NCBI GenBank assembly: GCA_022702705.1
Contig: CM040428.1
Coordinates: 113,630,183-113,694,182 of the forward strand
Direction: 5' to 3'
DNA from: Papilionanthe hookeriana x Papilionanthe teres
Lineage: Eukaryota; Streptophyta; Magnoliopsida; Asparagales; Orchidaceae
DNA: 64,000 nucleotides
The position numbers and the translations under genes were made by a program. The notes under the pieces are model-generated. The model saw nothing but the letters and a program-made list of their open reading frames with translations, did no database searches and was not told the DNA's origin. Of this stretch, positions 1 through 11,690 are shown piece by piece (the first letter of the stretch is position 1; each line of letters begins with the position of its first letter).

Positions 1-1211
1 TGATTCCACTTTGTTGAGAATTACACCGCCCATTCAGGACAATGCAATTACAATGAATTTTAACAATACAATGGGCCCTTATTGTAATGTAAATGAAGTG
101 CAAGTAAAAACAATCACAATTATAATTAAAATATCTTTTAGCAAGCATCTCAATATCCTAATCATGAATCCTACTCATTGCAAAAGAAAAGTAGAAAGGA
201 AACAATGACATAATTTTCTTATGTCACTATTTCCAAAGAAGAATAAAGAGTAAGAAAGATACATCACAAAGCACAAAACAAAAACACAACGAAAACTTCA
301 TTAAACCAAAGCAAATCCACTATGTAAGTGTTTACAAAATCATAAGATAACGAAGAACAATACTTAGCTTTTCCCCTTGAAAGAAAGATGAATATCTCTC
401 CCATAAAGTCTCCCGTCGATCCATGCATTGCTAGTACAATCCCTTACAAATTCTCTCAAAATCTCCTCTCCAATCTCTGCAAAAGAGTAGAAATCTGCAT
501 TTCTACTCTTAATCTAAGAATCCTAAACATTCTCCAAGATTTTCCAAACATTCCTCTCCTTTTTTCTCTCTTTTTCTCTTCACTTTTCCAACATAAATTC
601 ACAATTTTAAAGAGTATGGACGAAGTTTGAAGAGTTGCCATAAACACCCCTTCGAAAAAGCGTCCAAATACGTTCAATTTCGGCCATAACCGCCCAAAGT
701 CGTTCTAGAATCTTCCCGGGCACCGTCGGCGGGTTTGAGGTTGCTGTCGGCGAGCTTTTCAGGCATTTTTCAGCCTTCCCCAAAAAAACCAACCGTCGGC
801 GAGTTCGAGGGCGCCGTCAGGGGGTAGGCTCGACGCAGCTCCACCGTTTTGCTCCGTTTGGCTCCGTTTTAGCTCCAATTCGCCCCGTTTCAGTTGCGTT
901 GCGTTCGTAACAGATAGACCTACAAAAAAAGCATAAAAACAACTTTTCTTTGAAGTGTAATCTCATTCAAAAATATGTAAGAAGTATAAAATATATTAAG
1001 CATAAAAAGACTTATCGAAAGGTGTCAGGGCAAAATTTCATTTCTTGCTCATTTTTGCTCCAGATTGCACCTTTTTTGCTTCTTTTTGCTCCAATCACCA
1101 TTTCTTGTACCTAAAATCAAGAAATATACAAAATACCTTCTTTTAAATTGTAATATCATAAAAAATGAGAAAATTCATATAGCAAAAATCGTATATATTT
1201 TAGGCGTGTCA
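1..1211 (-). mobile_element. Element C, 3' LTR (left end outside window)
   Basis: This is a long terminal repeat of the B/C family, read on the minus strand. It matches the right-hand parts of the repeats at 26372-27936, 31483-33471 and 38901-40764. Its element-start terminus is at 1211, where the plus strand reads GGCGTGTCA, the same terminus as the other copies. A polypurine tract follows directly inside the element, which marks this as the 3' LTR of a minus-strand element. Short ORFs in it are unsupported. GC-rich CCGTCGGCGAG-type repeats lie at about 715-830. The other end of the LTR lies before position 1. Confidence 0.88.
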
Positions 1212-1227
1212 AAATCCCCCAAACTTA
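1212..1227 (-). other. Polypurine tract of element C
   Basis: On the minus strand this reads TAAGTTTGGGGGATTT immediately before the LTR start TGACACGCC. That is the expected site for priming plus-strand DNA synthesis in an LTR retrotransposon. The same sequence stands at 33472-33487 in element B. Confidence 0.8.
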
Positions 1228-1629
1228 ACTGTTACTTGTCCTTAAGTAACATTATAACTTTAAAAATAAAATATGTTAACTTGTGGTTGTGGGTTTCAAT
1301 AGAGTTTCCTATAATTTCATTTTAGAAATATTATAGTATAAAATAAGAGAAATTCTAGCAAATCAACCTAGGACTAGAGTGTAAGAATATCTCATATTCA
1401 ACTTAGGAATCCTGATTTTCTATTTACTTCAAAAGTTATTGAAAATTATCAAACTAAAGATTCATAGAAAGTATAAAAATAGAATTTAAGCACCTTATCT
1501 ATACCAATTTAACCAATACCTTTTGAAATAAGAATAATCTTAGAATTTTTTTTAAGTCTTTTCACTTAAAAAGATTCAAGTGAAACCAATTTTTTATTAG
1601 ACTTCTCCTCCAATTTCTCCTCACTTATT

Positions 1630-1728
1630 TTCTCTTTTTTTTTTCTTTCGGGATCATTTTCAATCCCTTTTTTTCACCTTTTTTTTCTTTCTTTCGGGAT
1701 CATTTTTAATCCCTTTTTTCACTTTTGT
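1630..1728. repeat. Doubled pyrimidine-rich unit with GGGATNNNNATCCC core
   Basis: Two copies of a roughly 44-base unit occur in tandem: TTTCTTTCGGGATCATTTT followed by AATCCC and a T-rich stretch. Each unit can pair GGGAT with ATCCC as a short hairpin. Element B has one copy at about 33910-33950. Confidence 0.65.
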
Positions 1729-2154
1729 TTATGTGAGGATTACTATATCTGGATAAGCCTTTAATAATTTTGAATTTCACTATCCTCTCTCTAAAATCCA
1801 AAACTCAAAACTTTCCCTCACTTTTTATAAGTGTAAGTATTAGTTCAAAAAAGGTTTTCAATAAAGGCTCAATTCTCATTAAGTATAAATCTAAGAATTT
1901 TAGCTTTTCAAATATTCAACTCCTTTCTACCATAAATAGATAAATCATTTTTCCAATGTTTCCTACAAAATATCTTAACTCTAGAACAATTTCTTCACAT
2001 AGGATTTCAACTAGATTATTTTTCTAACATTCCTAAAATTAAAATTATAGTAACCTAAAGGTAACACCACATACCACATGTCATTTTAAAAGTGATATTA
2101 AATTAAAGATAGGCTACTGAGGACAAATAAAGTTACATTTTAAAATTTTTTTCT

Positions 2155-2167
2155 TCCCCCCAAACTT
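2155..2167 (-). other. Internal purine tract 1 of element C
   Basis: The minus strand reads TAAGTTTGGGGGG, nearly the same core as the terminal polypurine tract at 1212. Element B has the equivalent at 34383-34394. It may be an extra plus-strand priming site. Confidence 0.5.
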
Positions 2168-2385
2168 AAATTTTAAACTATTGTTCAATTAATTCCATAA
2201 AATGTTGCAGGAAGAAAAAGTAAAAGTTGAATCTACTTACTACTACAACATGCTATCAAATTCATATACATGCATAATCAGGATAAAATGACTATAGTAG
2301 AAAGTAAATCTAACCTAAAACATGCTTGCAATAAAATTACACTAAAAGGAAGTATTTTCACATCAAAATTTTATTTTTCTTCCTA

Positions 2386-2397
2386 CCCCCAAACTTA
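2386..2397 (-). other. Internal purine tract 2 of element C
   Basis: The minus strand reads TTAAGTTTGGGGG. The equivalent in element B is at about 34613-34624. Conservation of core and spacing in both copies argues against chance. Confidence 0.5.
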
Positions 2398-3264
2398 ATT
2401 TTTAACATATAGCAATCAGTACAGAAAATATAAGCAGGAAGAAAACAGTTTAGAAATTCTATCTACCACAAATGTCTATCAAAAAGATCTACAATTATTA
2501 ATTAGGATAGAAATCACGTAGCAGAATCTAAACTAAATATGTCAGAATGAAATTAACTAAACCAAAGTCTAAATAGCACAGCATGTATCAGCAAGGGAAT
2601 ATAAAAATGTTCTTCAAGTCTTATATAAAATTGTAGCACAAACATAAACACACATAAGATAAGTGAGGTCAATTCATCCTTTCACTCATCACATCTTACT
2701 AATTTACTTCCAATTTCTAACGGAATCACTACACTAATAAATTAGGTACTTTCAAATGATTTTATAGATTATAATTCTAAAGATAAGATTATTCCTAATA
2801 AATTAGTTTCCGGACACCAATCTCAGGCATCATCTAATCCTTTATAATTAAGCACCTCTAACAGTTATAAAGATAGTGTAAGATCATCCACATAGTATTC
2901 ATTAAATAGGTTCGCGACTCCTACCTAATGAAAATAAAGTTGCAGAAAGGAAGTAACAAATTAAGATGGAACTATCAATGTTCAAAATTCATGATTTCTC
3001 TTGTAAAACTCAAGTCTGGGTGAGACCCAAGTCATACTGGACTCATTAATCCATCTACTATAAGAGATCAAGTCTAGCCATAATAAGAAGTTAAGGAATC
3101 ACCTCCCTCAAGACACGGAAAGATCAAATCAAACAACTAACAATCCCAACATCTACCAATCAACAATAATCAAACTTATCAATCCATAATGACACATAAA
3201 GATCAAGTCAATCCACTCTAAAGCAAACACCATACAACACTAAAAATCATGACTCTCAAGCACA

Positions 3265-5420
3265 CTAAATCAAAGCACACTGATAATTATGGGTTGCCTC
3301 CCATAAAGCACTTGGTTTAACGTCGTTAGCCCGACAAATGATTCCACCTATATCAAAATTCCAATTAAGTAATCCTTGATCAATCGCCCAATCTTTTTCA
3401 GATCCAGGAATTCCTATAAGATCATCAAATTTTAATTTTTCATTCAGCTCTTCCTTTTCAGATTGATTCATATCATTGTTCCTTAAATTTCTTTTAAGAT
3501 CCAATATTCTTCTATTAATTTTCTCAATCTGCATATTAATATCATCCTTGAAATTTATAAGAAATGGATCTCTATATGATAATTCAATATCTCCCAAATT
3601 TTGGATCAGATTCTCTTTAGATAATTTAGATTCAGGATCAAATTCTTCTATGCCACTCTTATGATTCAATTTATCTTCTAATTATTCCCCTTTATAATTA
3701 TTAAATGATGGAGGATTTATCTTAGTTAAGGAATTAGGTTTTTCCAATTCCTTACGAATTTCTTCCAATGATCTTCCAATATCCTTATCCTCTTTTCTCA
3801 ACTCAAAGTTCTTTTGAAATTTATCCTCAAATTCTCTTTCAAGTCTTAGTTCAATAATTTTATCTTGTTCATCGTTTAATTCAGGTTTTTCTTGTGATTG
3901 AGTCGCATCTAAGGATATAAAGACTGGTTGTGTAGATGAATTCCCTACATAGATAGGCTTTAAAATTGTATGGGGTACATCCACCTTAAGTTCATGAGAT
4001 TTTTCAACAAATGGAATTAAAAGTTTACTATTTTTGGCAGCTTCCATCATTTCATATCTCTCTTGAACATACATACAGTCTTCTTTAAATAAAGTTTTTG
4101 AATCATCATGAAAGTCTATTTCATTCTCATCTGTTAACTTACTCTCAAAACTTTCTTGGAAATGGTCTTTACTTAGATAATCAATTTCATCTATCCAAAA
4201 ACAATCATCTTTTCTCTCAGCTGGATATTTCATAGTCTTTAATACATCAAAAGGAACTTCATGGTCATTAATATTCATAGTCAACTCTCCTTTTTGCACA
4301 TCTATCATAGCCTGTCCAGTAACAAGGTAAGGTCTCCCTAAAATAATTGGAATTTCTTTATCTTCCTCCATATCTAATACAATAAAGTCCAAAGGAAAGA
4401 TAAATTTATCTACTTTAACAAGCACGTCTGCTATCTCCTTTTGGATAAATGATAGATCGATCAGCTAACAGAAGGGTTACAGTAGTGGGAGACATATTGA
4501 CTAAACCTAACCTTCTAAATATAGATAGAGGCATCACATTAATGTTCACTCCTAAATCACATAAAGCTTTTCCACATAATCTTTTTCCAATTGCACAAGG
4601 AATTGTAAAGTTTCAAGGATCTTTAAGTTTCTGAGGAAAATTTTTCTGAAGTATAGCGCTGCACTCCTCACTTAGTGCAATTGTCTCGTAATCCCCAAAT
4701 TTCCTTTTCTTATTTAATATCTCCTTCATAAACTTTGCATAACTTGGCATCTATTCCAAAGCTTCAGTGAAAGGAATATTTATCGTTAACTTCTTAAGTA
4801 CTTTCATGAACTTTAAAAATTTTTTATCCAACTCATGCTGTCTAAGTCTTTGAGGAAATGGAGGTGGTGGTCTTTCCAAATTGATTTTAGTTAGAGATAT
4901 TAATTTTTTCGGATCCCTAGAAACATGTTCTTTAGGTCTTTTAGTTTCATTTATTTCTCTCACAACATCTTTCTCTTTTCTAACCACATCCTCTATCTCT
5001 CTTCCACATTTTAATTGGACAGCTTCTACTTGTTCATTAGTGTTCTCTTTAGGGTTGATCTCAATGTTGCTAGGAAGTGTTCTTTGGGGTCTATTGCTAA
5101 GTGAATTAGCAATTTGTCCAGTTGATTCTCTATGTTTCTAATCGCAGCATTTCGACTTTGCAACTGGTTTCCCATTTGTAATACCACTTTTTTCATAGAC
5201 ATCTTCTTATCCTCAAATTGTTAATCATTGTTAGAGTCCGGTGGATATGAAGGTCAATAGTTTGTGTTCCTCTGATTATTCCAACTTTCATTAGGATTTG
5301 CATGATTATTTGGTTTCCACCATCAGTAGTATGATTCCAGTTAAATTTAGGATGGTTCTCCCAACCTGGGTTGTAAAAGTTAGAGTACGGATTGTTTATG
5401 GTATTTAAAGTCTCTATAAT
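3265..5420 (-). pseudogene. Element C gag-protease, truncated
   Basis: This is the remnant of a retrotransposon gag-protease polyprotein on the minus strand, in pieces at 5420-5193, 4987-4751, 4425-3682 and 3669-3265. It aligns with the much better preserved copy in element B at 38537-35517. The piece ending at 4751 carries the protease-proximal segment ERPPPPFPQRLRQHELDKKF. The piece from 4425 contains the aspartic-protease C-terminal region with the EIPIILGRP motif. The last piece ends with the RANDVKPSALWEATH segment found after pol in element A. Several stops and frameshifts separate the pieces. The gag N-terminus, leader and primer site are missing because of the deletion at about 5421-5488. 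No RT or integrase follows. Confidence 0.85.
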
Positions 5421-5488
5421 AAGAAGAAAATATATTTTGAGGTCATTAGTACCATGCATTCTGAGTAGTACCTTTTTGGTCATTAGTA
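5421..5488. other. Patchwork filler DNA at a deletion junction
   Basis: This short stretch joins broken gag of element C to a broken piece of its LTR and matches neither in element B. It contains GGTCATTAGTACC twice. GGTCATTAGT is the exact reverse complement of the junction ACTAA|TGACC at 5525-5534. It also contains AGAAAATATATT, found at the start of the A LTR, and GCATTCTGAGTAGT, found at about 6147 in the A LTR. Pieces copied from nearby DNA are typical of templated end-joining repair. Confidence 0.65.
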
Positions 5489-5524
5489 CCTTTTTGGATG
5501 AATTGGTTTGGAGAATTTTGAGAT
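5489..5524 (-). mobile_element. Element C, 5' LTR remnant (left piece)
   Basis: CCTTTTTGGATGAATTGG and the bases after it match the B LTRs at about 31852 and 39270. The sequence then stops where element A is inserted and resumes at 26372. About 370 bases of the LTR on the left side were lost in the deletion. Confidence 0.8.
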
Positions 5525-5529
5525 ACTAA
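5525..5529. repeat. Target duplication of element A, left copy (ACTAA)
   Basis: ACTAA directly precedes the A LTR. The partner after the right LTR is ACAAA at 26367-26371. The undisturbed LTR in element B reads GAGAT-ATTAA-AAACTAC, so the insertion point can be read directly. Confidence 0.75.
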
Positions 5530-7044
5530 TGACCACAAGAAAATATATTGCGAAATTTATACCAATTTCATTTGAAATTACAATTTAAAGAAAGGTATTA
5601 TCTGTGTTTTATTACAGGAATGAAGATTTATAGGTGCTGAGAGCAAAAAGCGCAAAAAGGCGCGAATCTGGAGCAAAAAGGACAAAAATTGATGAAAATT
5701 GAACTGTCCCGCCGACGACGAGATTTAAACCACCGAAGGCGAGATTTTCCCGAAAGTTTTTAATATATCATAATAGAGCCCGAAAGTGAGCCTGAATGGT
5801 TAGCCTTGCTTCTAGAAGCCCACCGACTGCGAGACAGTTGATTCAAGCCAAATTCGATGAATCTAGACGCGTTTTGCATAGGTGCTTAAGCAACCTTTAG
5901 AAATATGACTCCTTCTATAAATAGAGATGATTTTGTGTGTTATGGTGTCAGTTGGTGTCAAATTAGTGCTTCCTTTTATAGTAAGAGTTAGTATTTAGTG
6001 TCTTAGTGAGTTAAAAGTGTGTTATACAAGAAGGAAGAGTCAGAGGAACTTGAGGAATCTGCTTGGGGAGAAGAATTTAGATAAGTATATTTGTTTATTG
6101 TTTTAAAACTTTAAATGAAATCCAACATCTGTGTTATTATTCCCACGCATTCTGAGTAGTTTTCTTTGTCTTTCTCCTTGTTGTTGAGGTTTTATGAAAT
6201 GAAGAATTAAAAGAGTTGTGCTTAATAATATTAAATAGAGATTGTGATAATCTTTTACTTAAATCTTAATTTACTTTCAATTTGGCCAATTGAATTGTTA
6301 ACATATGTTGAATTATCAACTATAGTAAGGATTACATCCAAGATTCAGGGAATTCAAAAGCCTTGAAAGGAGGGTGCAAATAAATAGGGAAATATTAATT
6401 ATCGGGCGAAGAATTGAATATTTTAGTGTGACAGACTAAAATCTTCAATTCGGTACTATTGTTTGGGAGCTGAAGTGTAGATGTTAGCCCTCAGGTGAGG
6501 GGAACGTGGGAGCTCTGAAGTGGCAGCCAGTATCCTCCCAGCCTAGCCACAGATTCAGTAACCAAACATAAGCATTAGTCAATGTTCTTTGCACCTGGAC
6601 CAAAGGGTAAAGAATAGGAATGCTCCTATTTGGCACAATATAATTCTAAACTCATTTAATTATTCATTCACTCAATCCTCTTAACAAGGAGAAAGATACT
6701 TTTCTAAATTGACTTATATATTATGTCTTTTAAGTATTAGTTTTAAGTTTAAGCATTCTTCATCTTTTGTATACTATACTAAATTAGATTAGTAATCGAC
6801 TTTACTAAAAAATTAGTCTGTAAATCTCTAACTTCCCTATGGGATCGATATCTAGGACTCCAATAGAGCCCTTTATTACTTGAGTGATACGTATACTTGC
6901 GTTGGTTAAAGGGGAGGGACCACAATTGCTACTTTACTTAGAAAAACATACATAACTTTATTAAGCTTAACAATTATACATATCCTTCTATTTTTACCCT
7001 ACTCTCCCCCTAGGCTGAATTCTTATATTTGCAGCCGAAGACCA
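5530..7044 (+). repeat. Element A, 5' LTR
   Basis: It matches 24808-26366 along its whole length. It starts TGACCACAAG and ends near GAAGACCA; the 3' copy ends GGAGGTCA. The U3 part has GAGCAAAAA repeats (about 5640-5690), then GC-rich palindromic units (about 5707-5840), then a TATA box. It has fewer GC-rich units than the 3' LTR, so units have been lost here or gained there. Confidence 0.9.
5916..5923 (+). promoter_or_regulatory. TATA box in the A 5' LTR
   Basis: TATAAATA lies downstream of the GC-rich repeat cluster. It is conserved at 25239-25246 in the 3' LTR. Transcription of the element would start about 30 bases further on. Confidence 0.6.
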
Positions 7045-7114
7045 AGATATTAAGGTAATCACTAAAATAATTATTAAAGATAATTACTAGAGTAACGGAC
7101 TATTTTAGTGGTGT

Positions 7115-8530
7115 ATGCATAAATTTGGAACCGAAAGTTTAATACTTTACGATTCAGAATTAGAGCGCACTATTAAAAGAATTAGAAAACAGAAAAGAGA
7201 AATCATAAAATTAAATCAAATGACAAATAATCCAGAAATTGAAAATATAAACCAATTGAAAGATTACGCTAACCCTACATTAGATGAAATTCACTTAACT
7301 ATCCAAAATCCTGATGTAGCGGCTAACTCATTCGAGCTTAAACCTGTAATTATCCAAATGGTACAGAATAATCAATTTAGTGGTTCACCAAATGAAGATC
7401 CTTATTTACATCTTGCGAGTTTTTTAGAGCTATGTGCTACTTTTAGATATGACAGAGTATCTAATGACACCGTTAGACTTATGCTATTTCCTTTTTTTTT
7501 AGGGATAAGGCTAAGATGTGGTTAAATTCATTAGCAACTGGATCAATTAAAACTTGGGGAGAATTATCACAAAAATTTCTATCCAAATATTTTCCTCCTT
7601 CAAAATCGCAAAGCTTAGAAATCATATAACTTCTTTTAGTTAGTTTGACGGAGAATCAATATATGAAGCTTGGGAGAGATTTAAAGATCTTCTTAGGAAA
7701 TGCCCACATCATGCATTACCAGATTGGTTAATTATACAAACTTTTTATAATGGTTTAGTAGGATCTCTTAGATCGATCATTGATGCTGCTGTTGGAGGTT
7801 CATTAATGTCAAAACCTTTTGTTGAAGCTTATTCATTATTTGAAGAAATGGCTACTAATAATTTTCAATGGCCTTCTGAAAGGTTAAATCCTAAAAAAAT
7901 AGTCAGTATACATGATTCTGATACAATATCTATGTTAGCTTCTCAAATTGCTGCTATATCCCAGAAATTAGATCATTTTGGAATGAATGATTCTCCTAAT
8001 ATAACAGAAGAAAATTTATCTGGACAACTTATAGATGCTCAATCCTCATATGAAACTATAAATGTTGTTAGCAATAGACCCAATAATCCTTATGCAAATT
8101 ATTATAACCCTGCGTGGAAAAATCATCCAAATTTTAATTGGAATAGCAATTCTGCTAATCAACGAATGGATGAATAATTCGAGTAAACCCGAGTAAGAAA
8201 TCCATCTAACCAAGGAAATGCTAATTTTAAACCTTCTTATCCACCTGGATTTAATAATAACTCTCAATTTAAAGATAAGAAGTTATCTATGGAAGAATTA
8301 TTATTAAATATGGGTCAACATTTACAAAATCAAGGTAATCAATTACAAATTCTAGGAAACCAATTACAAACTCAAGGAACAACAATTAAAAATATTGAAA
8401 TTCAACTTGGACATATCGCTACTACACTTAATAATAGAAGTCCTGGAACTTTTCCTAGTAATGTGGAAATAAATCCTAAAGATCAAGGAAAAGAACAAAT
8501 TAAAGCAATACAGTTACGAAGTGGAAAATA
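7115..8530 (+). pseudogene. Element A gag
   Basis: This is a broken retrotransposon Gag (capsid) gene. It matches gag of element B: the segment around LTIQNPDV, the stretch NNQFSGSPNEDPYLHLASFL, and the region with YEAWERFKDLLRKCPHHALP. The pieces are 7115-7525, frameshifted sequence to about 7805, then 7806-8177 and 8289-8531. A later segment rich in Asn, Tyr and Pro (around NNPYANYYNPAWKNHPNFNW) and a Gln-rich tail are typical of Athila-type Gag. No CCHC zinc knuckle is visible. It begins only 70 bases after the LTR, much closer than in element B, which suggests a lost leader. Confidence 0.85.
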
Positions 8531-9284
8531 GTTAGAAACAAGAATACGTAAAGAAACGAAAGTCGGAATGAGGAGGTTGAAATCAAAAAAGATAAGGATC
8601 AGAAAGATCAAAATCTAGAAGATCCATTGATACATATGAAAATTTCTGTAGAAAAACCACCACTACCATTTCCTCAGCGACTAAGGCAACATAAAAAAAG
8701 ATAAGCAATTTTCTAAATTTCTTGAAATTTTAAAAAAATTAACGGTAAACATTCCTTTTGAAGAAGCATTGGAACAAATGCCCAATTATGTGAAATTTAT
8801 GAAGGATATTTTAGATAAAAAAAGAAAATTCACAGACAATGAAATTGTTGCACTTAGCGAAGAATGTAGTGCAATTATTCAGAAAATGCTTCCTGAAAAA
8901 TTAAAAGATCCTCGTAGTTTCACTATACCTTGCGCTATTGGAGAAAAATTTTATGGAAAAGCATTATGTGATTTAGGAGCCAGCATAAATCTAATGCCTC
9001 TATCAATTTTTAAAAGATTAGGATTAGGAGAAGTCTCACCTACTTCAGTAACTCTTCGATTAGTCGATCATTACGTTACTTATCCTAAGGGAGTTATTGA
9101 AGATGTGTTAGTAAAAGTGGATAAGTTTATCTTCCCAGTAGATTTTATTGTTTTAGATATTGAAGAAGATAAAGAAATACCCATAATATTAGGAAGACCC
9201 TTCTTAGCTACTAGAAAAGCTATGATTGATATTCAAAAAGGAAAACTAACTATGAGAGTAAATGATCAAAAAGTTACCTTCAAC
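8531..9284 (+). pseudogene. Element A aspartic protease, cut by solo LTR
   Basis: This is the protease part of the polyprotein, open from about 8769. It contains the active-site region LCDLGASINLMPLS and the later EIPIILGRPFL motif typical of plant Athila-type proteases, in which the usual D-S/T-G is DLGA. Upstream, the proline-rich PPLPFPQRLRQ segment is frameshifted. The frame runs into the solo LTR at 9290, so the last residues of the open frame are foreign. The natural continuation is at 16670, in the matching frame once the insert and one copy of the duplication are ignored. Confidence 0.85.
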
Positions 9285-9289
9285 ATCGT
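9285..9289. repeat. Target duplication of the solo LTR, left copy (ATCGT)
   Basis: ATCGT precedes the LTR start TGTCGAC. The right partner is ATTGC at 16665-16669. They differ by two C/T changes. Removing the insert with one copy restores the expected host reading frame, which supports these boundaries. Confidence 0.65.
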
Positions 9290-11509
9290 TGTCGACATAT
9301 TTTTAGGTTAAGTTGTATTTTTGAAAAGGGGTCGCCTACAGAAATTGTCGGCGAATTTTAGATCTTAAATTTAATTTAAATATATATATATAGTTTTATA
9401 AAGAAGCATTTGATTTTGAAAATAATTTTAAGTTTGAAAATTTTAAGATATGAAATCAAACCGATCTCACATCCCAAATAGTTTATATAAACGAACACCA
9501 CACCACAAACTGTATATCTATCCCGGAGAATAGACACACTGCTTGATGATGGGGCTCGGTTAAATAAACTAGAAGATTTGTGACATCCGTTTGGTCTGCG
9601 AACCAACTTTATAAGCCGACAGGTTCCTCTCGCTTAATATAAAGAAATTAAGCGAGGTTTATATTACTCAGGTTCTTAAAGTTCCCTATAAGGGCAAGCC
9701 CCTATAGTTAATTACATCTTAAATGACGGGAATCATTTAAGAAAACTCTCGATAATGATCAGTGCTTTTGCTCTCAATAATTTCAAAGTTTAAGGTTTTC
9801 AAAGGATTGAGTTTTGGAAATTTCAACAGGGATTAGCTCAAATTCGGAACAGTTTATTTTAAGAATCCAAAGAAAGAGAAGTAGGAGAAGCTGAGGATCC
9901 AAGAAGAATCTTGGCAACTTCCCAAACTATCCTATGGTTTGGTTTTAATTTAGGAAAATTATTTAATGTTGCAATCCTGCTAATTTTAATTAATTATGAC
10001 TTCTATTAGTATGACATAATCATACAAATAGCCTCGAAGATGTGAGGGTTTATGTCGTACCGAACGACTACATAGGAGTCCTAAGACCGGTTAGGGCTTA
10101 ATTTGCATAACATGATTATGCAAATGCCTAAAGCAAAATTGAGGATTTATGTTGCACTAGGCAAACTACCTCAAAATCCTATGGCTTGGTTATTTAGTTC
10201 TAAGAAAGGTTTTGCTGAAGTAGACCCGAGTTTTGCTGATGATGATGGTCGTGCTGCCCACCATGCTTCGAGCTCCTTGTTGTTGCAGAGGTTTAATTTT
10301 AGAAGGTGAAAATCAAGAGATGAGAGAAGTGTTTTGGTTTAGAAATCTTAAAGTCTAAATATTTTTAATATTTTAATTAAAACAAATCTTAAAGTTGTTT
10401 AAATAGAACCGATTAAGATCCCACAGTTTCGTCATCCCGGCACCGTTATTTTCATCGAATTCTCTAGTCCGGATGAATTTGCTAAACTCAATCGAATGAG
10501 TTCCACACTTTCATTTAGACCGTGGGAAATCCCGTTAGCAACACGTGGGTTACATCATCGAGGTATTCCCGATCATTCAACGGGACGTTTTAATTTAGTT
10601 GCAATTGTAGTTTTGTTGTTCTGTTTGTGATTAAATTTTGAGTTGTTTTATATTTTGGAATGTTGTGGCGGTGAATTTTATCTTGTGGTGACTTTTAATT
10701 TATTTTTGGGTTTCAGTTTTGTGACTATCCTAAAGGTTTTAGTTTTCATGCAAAAATCTTGTTTAAGATGCAAGAAAAAGTAAAGTGCAGTGCATGTAAG
10801 TAAATTGCAATAAAATAAAAGCGTACCTGGAGGGTCTTCCCGTCATCCCAAGCTACACTTAAAACACATTTTAAGGCATTTAAATATTTATAACAAGTAT
10901 CTATGTAAAGCTAAGGGAAAGGATTTGGTTGTCTACCAAAGTCCTAGTCCTATAGCTAGTCAATTCCTATGACGTCTAGGTTCTTGTGTTTTGTTTAAGG
11001 ATGATTTTCTTCATCAAAGAACAATTAAATTTAATTTGTTCTTCTAAAACATCTCATCATATTGAGAAAGTGCTTATGATGAGTCCTAAACATCTTTTCA
11101 ATATTTCCGAGATTATTTTGAGTCCAAGTAAATTTAATTGCACAGGTGAATTAATCATCCAAGAGTTTAGTTAAGCTTTGTCTCTTGCTCAGTGAACTTG
11201 GGCATTTGATTACCTGATGAATGAAGTGACATCTCACTTAATACTCTATTTAAGAGTTATAATAATTAAAGCCTTTAGGGGCAAGTTGGTTTGTTGAGAA
11301 TTTTAATCGTTCTTAATTTGAAGTTTAAATTAATGGTTTAAAGTGATTTAGTTTAATTATGAGGTTTTAATTAATAATTTTAAGTTTGGAATAGTGTTCA
11401 AATTATATTTTGGATTAAATCTTTATACTTTAAGTGATCTTAATATTTTAAATTTGTTTTACTTTTATTATTGAATGATGTTAACTTTAATATAATTTAA
11501 ATTTGATTT

Positions 11510-11690
11510 AATTGAATTTATCTTAATTTAATTTAATTTAATTTAATTTCAATATTTTAAATTAAATTTAATTTAATTGTTAAAATTTTAATTTAATTTA
11601 ATTTTAATTTTAATTTAATTTTTACTTAATTTAATTTAAATCAATTCAATTTAATTTAATTTAATTATTAAATTATTTAATATTTTGAAC
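11510..11690. repeat. AATTT-type low-complexity tract
   Basis: Repeated TTTAA/AATTT units occupy most of this stretch inside the solo LTR. It is almost pure A and T and has no coding content. The D LTR lacks an equally long run. Confidence 0.8.

Larger units (their letters stand above)
1228..3264 (-). mobile_element. Element C non-coding 3' internal region
   Basis: About 2 kb lies between the gag-protease remnant and the 3' polypurine tract, and no supported ORF was found in it. It is collinear with 33488-35516 in element B and shares blocks with 23491-24807 in element A, so it is a conserved part of the family and not random flank. It holds two additional purine tracts and a tandemly doubled pyrimidine-rich block at about 1630-1728. 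Reverse transcriptase and integrase, which would normally precede this region, are absent. Confidence 0.75.

Noticed and set aside
7045..7114. Primer-binding site after the A 5' LTR
   Set aside because: I looked for a TGG-type site as in B (TGGCGCC) and D (TGGCTAC) and found none; the leader appears lost or too decayed.
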